Assembly (NCBI GenBank): GCA_041395565.1
Contig: JAWLAI010000005.1
Location: 186,001 to 250,000 of the forward strand
DNA: 64,000 nt
Reading direction: 5' to 3'
Source of the DNA: Pseudomonadota bacterium
GTDB taxonomy: Bacteria > Pseudomonadota > Gammaproteobacteria > UBA9214
Within the stretch, counting starts at the first letter, position 1. Every line of letters starts with the position of its first letter. Shown here one piece after another: positions 61,176-64,000 of this stretch. The position numbers were made by a program, and so were the translations under genes. Under the pieces are notes generated by a model. The model was given only the letters and a program-made list of their open reading frames with translations. It made no database searches and was not told where the DNA came from.

Positions 61176-61802
61176 ATGAGTGACGTAAACCAGCAAATGG
61201 TCGAACAGTACCGCAACAATTTTCTCCGCGAAGTCGAGGAGAACGTCGAGGAAGGCGAATGGGTGAAGATGTGCATGCAGTGCGGCGTGTGCTCCGGCTC
61301 CTGCCCGCTCGGCCCGCACTGGGATCATCCGCCGCAGGAGCTGTTCATGATGATCCGCGCCGGCAAGCGCCAGGAAGTGCTGGAGTCCACCTCCATGTGG
61401 ATGTGCACCTCCTGCTACAACTGCATCGTGCGCTGCCCGCGCGAGCTGCCGATCACGCACATCATGCACGGCCTGGCCCATTACGCGAAGCGCTTAGGGA
61501 TAGCCCCGAAGAACCAGCCGACCCACAAGTTCGCGCAGAAGTTCTGGAACAACCTGACCAAGACCGGCCGCGTCAACGAGCTCAAGCTGGGCCTGGCCCT
61601 GTACTTCATGAACGGCATCGGCGAGGGCATCAAGACCTCGCTGAAGATGAAGGACGTCGGCCTGGGCATGATGATGACCAAGCGGCTCAGCCCGATGGAG
61701 CTGATCGGCGGTCACAAGTGCAAGGACACGAGCGGCCTGCACAAGATCCTGAAGAAGGCCGAAGAACTGGAGGCCGCCCGGATTCCCGTGGCCGGCAAGT
61801 GA
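61176..61802 (+). CDS. hdrC: HdrC-like iron-sulfur protein
   Basis: 208 residues. Two 4Fe-4S motifs: CMQCGVCSGSCP (about 32-43) and CTSCYNCIVRCP (about 77-88). After that a helical region ending with KKAEELEAARIPVAGK. In sulfate reducers QmoC is a fusion of an HdrC-like part with a membrane cytochrome; in several sulfur oxidisers it is replaced by separate HdrC and HdrB proteins, as here. No haem-binding membrane segment is visible. hdrB starts 11 bases after the stop. Confidence 0.92.
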   Translation: MSDVNQQMVEQYRNNFLREVEENVEEGEWVKMCMQCGVCSGSCPLGPHWDHPPQELFMMIRAGKRQEVLESTSMWMCTSCYNCIVRCPRELPITHIMHGLAHYAKRLGIAPKNQPTHKFAQKFWNNLTKTGRVNELKLGLALYFMNGIGEGIKTSLKMKDVGLGMMMTKRLSPMELIGGHKCKDTSGLHKILKKAEELEAARIPVAGK

Positions 61803-61813
61803 GGTAAAGCGCA

Positions 61814-62713
61814 ATGGCAAAGAAATCCTATTCCTTCTACCCCGGCTGTTCCTCGCAGAAGGCGGCCTCGGCCTCCAACTACATGGTGTCCGTCAACAGC
61901 ATGTGCGACACGCTGGACATCGAGCTGAACGAGATCCCGGACTGGAACTGCTGTTCCGCCTCCATCGGCTACGCCGGCGGCGGCGAGCTGCCGCGCCTGG
62001 CGCTGTCCGCGCGCAACATGGCGATCAGCGAACAGGCCAATCCCGGCCAGGACATCGTCGCCACCTGCGCCGCCTGCTGGCTCGCCACCAAGGAGACCCA
62101 GGAGCGCCTGCACAGCGACAGCAAGCTGATGGCGGAGACCAACCAGGCGCTGGCCGAGGCCGGCCTGAACGTGAAGGCCGACCAGAAGGTGCGCCACATG
62201 GTCGAGGTGCTGATCGAGGACTTCGGCTACGACGAACTCGGCAAGCACGTGAAGAAGCCGCTGGCAGGCATGAAGATCGCCGGCTACGTCGGCTGCCAGA
62301 CCAACCGCCCGTTCGGCATCGACGGCGAATCCTACGAGAACCCGAAGTACCTGGACAAGCTGGTCGAGACCATGGGCGCCGAGCCGGTCGAGAAGTATGA
62401 CAAGAAGGTGTCCTGCTGCGGCGGCGCGCTCGCCTTCTCCGAGCCGGAGAAGAGCCAGGCGCTGATCAAGGACATCATCGAGTCGGCCTACGACGGCGGC
62501 GCGGACATGATCGTCACACCCTGCCCGGTGTGCCAGATGAACGTCGAGGTGTACCAGAACCACATCAACCAGAAGTACAAGACCAACTTCAAGATGCCGG
62601 TCGTGTACTACTCCACGCTGATGAGCGTCGCCTACGGCAAGAACGGCAAGGAAGCGGGCCTGGACGGCCAGGTGATCAAGGCCAAGAAGCTGGAAGAGAT
62701 CGCCTCGAAGTAA
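61814..62713 (+). CDS. hdrB: HdrB-like CCG-domain iron-sulfur protein
   Basis: 299 residues with two CCG domains that bind non-cubane iron-sulfur clusters in methanogen HdrB: YPGCSSQ...WNCCSA...ATCAACW in the first half and YVGCQTN...KVSCCGGALAF...VTPCPVCQMN in the second half. This completes a qmoAB-hdrCB set (described in Thiobacillus denitrificans and some other sulfur oxidisers). The soluble pair may pass electrons between quinone or another carrier and QmoAB. A terminator follows. Confidence 0.93.
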   Translation: MAKKSYSFYPGCSSQKAASASNYMVSVNSMCDTLDIELNEIPDWNCCSASIGYAGGGELPRLALSARNMAISEQANPGQDIVATCAACWLATKETQERLHSDSKLMAETNQALAEAGLNVKADQKVRHMVEVLIEDFGYDELGKHVKKPLAGMKIAGYVGCQTNRPFGIDGESYENPKYLDKLVETMGAEPVEKYDKKVSCCGGALAFSEPEKSQALIKDIIESAYDGGADMIVTPCPVCQMNVEVYQNHINQKYKTNFKMPVVYYSTLMSVAYGKNGKEAGLDGQVIKAKKLEEIASK

Positions 62714-62736
62714 GCTGACGCATCACGGCTGTTTTG

Positions 62737-62764
62737 AAAAGCCCCTCGTTGAGGGGCTTTTTTA
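62737..62764 (+). terminator. Rho-independent terminator after hdrB
   Basis: AAAAGCCCCTC pairs with GAGGGGCTTTT around GTT, with a T-rich tail. It closes the qmo-hdr operon. Confidence 0.93.
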
Positions 62765-62896
62765 TTTGCAGGTGCGGACCCTGTCCGCGTACCGCCAGCG
62801 CGGTTGCGGCATTCGCCCCCCCATCAAGATATGTGACTCCATACCGTTATCCTTGCTCGGAACGAACACGTTTTCATCCAGCACGGAACATCGCCC

Positions 62897-63358
62897 ATGA
62901 CGTTGCTGCCGAAACCTGCCTGGCCCAGCGCGCTGCTCATGGCGGCGCTGTACCTGCTGATGCTGCCGACACCGCAGGCCGGCGAGATCCAACGCTGGAC
63001 CGACGCCCAGGGCAACGTGCATTTCGGCGACCGGCCGCCGGCCGATGTGGCCGCGGAAACCGTGCGCCTGCGCGTGAACACCTACGCCGCGCCCGACATC
63101 GAGGGGTTGCAGGGCGTGTTCGACAACGGCGACCAGGTCGTGATGTACAGCGCCGCCTGGTGCGGTGTGTGCAAAAAGGCGAAGCGCTATTTCGAGGCCG
63201 AGCATATTCCCTTCACGGAGTACGATGTCGAGACCAGCGCCAGGGGGCAACGGGATTTCAAACGGCTCGGCGGGCGCGGCGTACCGATCATCCTGATCGG
63301 CGCGCAGCGCCTGAACGGCTTCACCCCGGCCAGCTTCGAGCGCATCTACCGCCGCTAG
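62897..63358 (+). CDS. Secreted DUF4124-glutaredoxin fusion
   Basis: 153 residues. Signal peptide or anchor (ALLMAALYLLMLPTPQAG), a DUF4124 segment (EIQRWTDAQGNVHFGDRPPA) and a C-terminal thioredoxin-fold domain of glutaredoxin type: VVMYSAAWCGVCKKAKRYFE with active site CGVC, YDVETSARGQRDFKRLGGRG and the cis-proline VPIILIG. A periplasmic thiol/disulfide role is likely; several gammaproteobacteria have the same fusion. Confidence 0.88.
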   Translation: MTLLPKPAWPSALLMAALYLLMLPTPQAGEIQRWTDAQGNVHFGDRPPADVAAETVRLRVNTYAAPDIEGLQGVFDNGDQVVMYSAAWCGVCKKAKRYFEAEHIPFTEYDVETSARGQRDFKRLGGRGVPIILIGAQRLNGFTPASFERIYRR

Positions 63359-63372
63359 CGCAACCGCGCCGC

Positions 63373-63437
63373 GGGGACAGAGTTGAAATCTGTCCATTCG
63401 CTACGCCATAGCGGGGACAGACCTAACGTCTGTCCCC
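63373..63437. repeat. Two GGGGACAGA hairpins (family F)
   Basis: GGGGACAGA-N7-TCTGTCC at 63373-63395 and GGGGACAGAC-CTAAC-GTCTGTCCCC (perfect 10-bp stem) at 63413-63437. The second could act as a terminator-like hairpin but has no T-run. Similar GGGGACAGAC palindromes are common in other proteobacteria. Confidence 0.75.
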
Positions 63438-63553
63438 GACGCATCCATCACCAGATCAGACGATTCTTAAATAATAATTTCCCTGTTGGTTCCGGGGGCA
63501 TATTCTGCTTATATTCCGGTAACAACCACGGCAAACACCCGGGAGGTGACGGC

Positions 63554-63787
63554 ATGACGGATGCACTCGATCCGGTCATCATGAATCTCGTCTACGCGGC
63601 CATCGGCGGCCTCATGACGCTGGGCTTCATGTGGCTGGGCTGCACGATGTTCAACAAGATCGTCTGCGTCTTCGACATCGGCGAAGAACTGCGCAAGGGC
63701 AACCAGGCGGTCGGCCTGATGGTCATGGGCATGTTCATCGGCATCGGCATCGGTATCGGGCTGGTCATCGGCCTGGGACTGAACTGA
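63554..63787 (+). CDS. DUF350 family membrane protein
   Basis: 77 residues with two membrane spans (NLVYAAIGGLMTLGFMWLGC and VGLMVMGMFIGIGIGIGLVI). The motif CVFDIGEELRKGNQAVGLMV between them identifies DUF350, whose role is unknown. Start at 63554 behind a strong GGGAGGTG 5 bases upstream. The next gene starts 3 bases after its stop, so they form an operon. Confidence 0.88.
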   Translation: MTDALDPVIMNLVYAAIGGLMTLGFMWLGCTMFNKIVCVFDIGEELRKGNQAVGLMVMGMFIGIGIGIGLVIGLGLN

Positions 63788-63789
63788 CC

Positions 63790-64000
63790 ATGCACCCCGC
63801 AATCGCCCTGCTCCTGCTGGTCCTGGCCACCACGGCCTGGGCCGGCACCACGCAGAAGAAGAAGGTCGCGGACTGGACCGACAAGTACGACGTGCATTTC
63901 AAGAAATACACCAAGCACTACTTCGGCCCCGGCTTCGACTGGCGCTGGTTCAAGGCCCAGGCGATCGCGGAATCCGGCCTGAACCCGGGGGCAAAGAGCA
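63790..64000 (+). CDS. Lytic transglycosylase (SLT domain), 5' part; 3' end outside window
   Basis: 70 residues visible. Signal peptide (AIALLLLVLATTAWA), then KKKVADWTDKYDVHFKKYTK, HYFGPGFDWRWFKAQAIAES, GLNPGAKS. The FKAQAIAESGLNPGAKS segment contains the catalytic Glu of soluble lytic transglycosylases. The open frame runs off the window. Co-transcribed with the DUF350 gene; a peptidoglycan-cleaving role is expected. Confidence 0.82.
   Translation, partial: MHPAIALLLLVLATTAWAGTTQKKKVADWTDKYDVHFKKYTKHYFGPGFDWRWFKAQAIAESGLNPGAKS

Noticed and set aside
63413..63437. Rho-independent terminator
   Set aside because: The hairpin is perfect but lacks a following T-run and belongs to a pair of GGGGACAGA repeats, so it is listed as a repeat.

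Overview
The window is about 64 kb of mostly GC-rich DNA with short intergenic gaps. It looks like the chromosome of a sulfur-oxidising, probably autotrophic proteobacterium, most likely a gammaproteobacterium. The taxonomic guess rests on a qmoA-qmoB-hdrC-hdrB operon (electron transfer partner of APS reductase), a CbbQ-type AAA+ ATPase, HrpB, YheS, Kup, PbpG, a DksA-type protein and GlgC. No rRNA, tRNA or CRISPR array was recognised.

Layout. 0-10 kb: the 3' end of katG, a sulfotransferase/2OG-oxygenase fusion, a Sel1-repeat protein, a DUF599 membrane protein, a GST, and a frameshifted secreted phosphatase with a TPR protein. 10-17 kb: hrpB, a eukaryotic-type (type II) glutamine synthetase with a candidate sigma-54/NtrC promoter, a Ser/Thr kinase and an M42-like peptidase. 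17-25 kb: small envelope proteins, kup, a DUF188 protein, a glycine-zipper protein and pbpG. 25-44 kb: glgC, a KefB/C-type antiporter, an ABC-F ATPase, a SulP transporter with a large insertion, deaD, a formylglycine-enzyme-like lipoprotein, YqgE/AlgH and more envelope proteins. 44-54 kb: a RAYT transposase and a dense field of REP/REPIN palindromes between small genes. 52-56 kb: an AT-rich accessory segment holding a P-loop ATPase and an overlapping PD-(D/E)XK nuclease, which probably form one frameshifted gene. 56-64 kb: cbbQ, the qmoAB-hdrCB operon, a glutaredoxin, a DUF350 protein and the start of a lytic transglycosylase.

The strongest unexplained signal is the repeat system. Family B (about 70-bp inverted pairs of a GGGGTCAGACTC... 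palindrome) matches the ends that flank the RAYT gene at 44570-45292, so these copies are REPINs probably mobilised by it. A second RAYT near 51.6 kb is reduced to its N-terminus and one internal motif, with a REPIN exactly where the middle of the gene should be. Two further palindrome families (A, TGTCAGAGCACA...; C, GGGTCGGATACA...) and a MITE with TA duplications (D) fill other gaps. One D copy sits inside an A copy, which gives a relative age. Several genes take their stop codon from a repeat.

Five loci carry frameshifts that mostly fall in short homopolymer runs. This pattern fits residual long-read indel errors at least as well as real gene decay, and it affects how the phosphatase and the ATPase-nuclease should be read.
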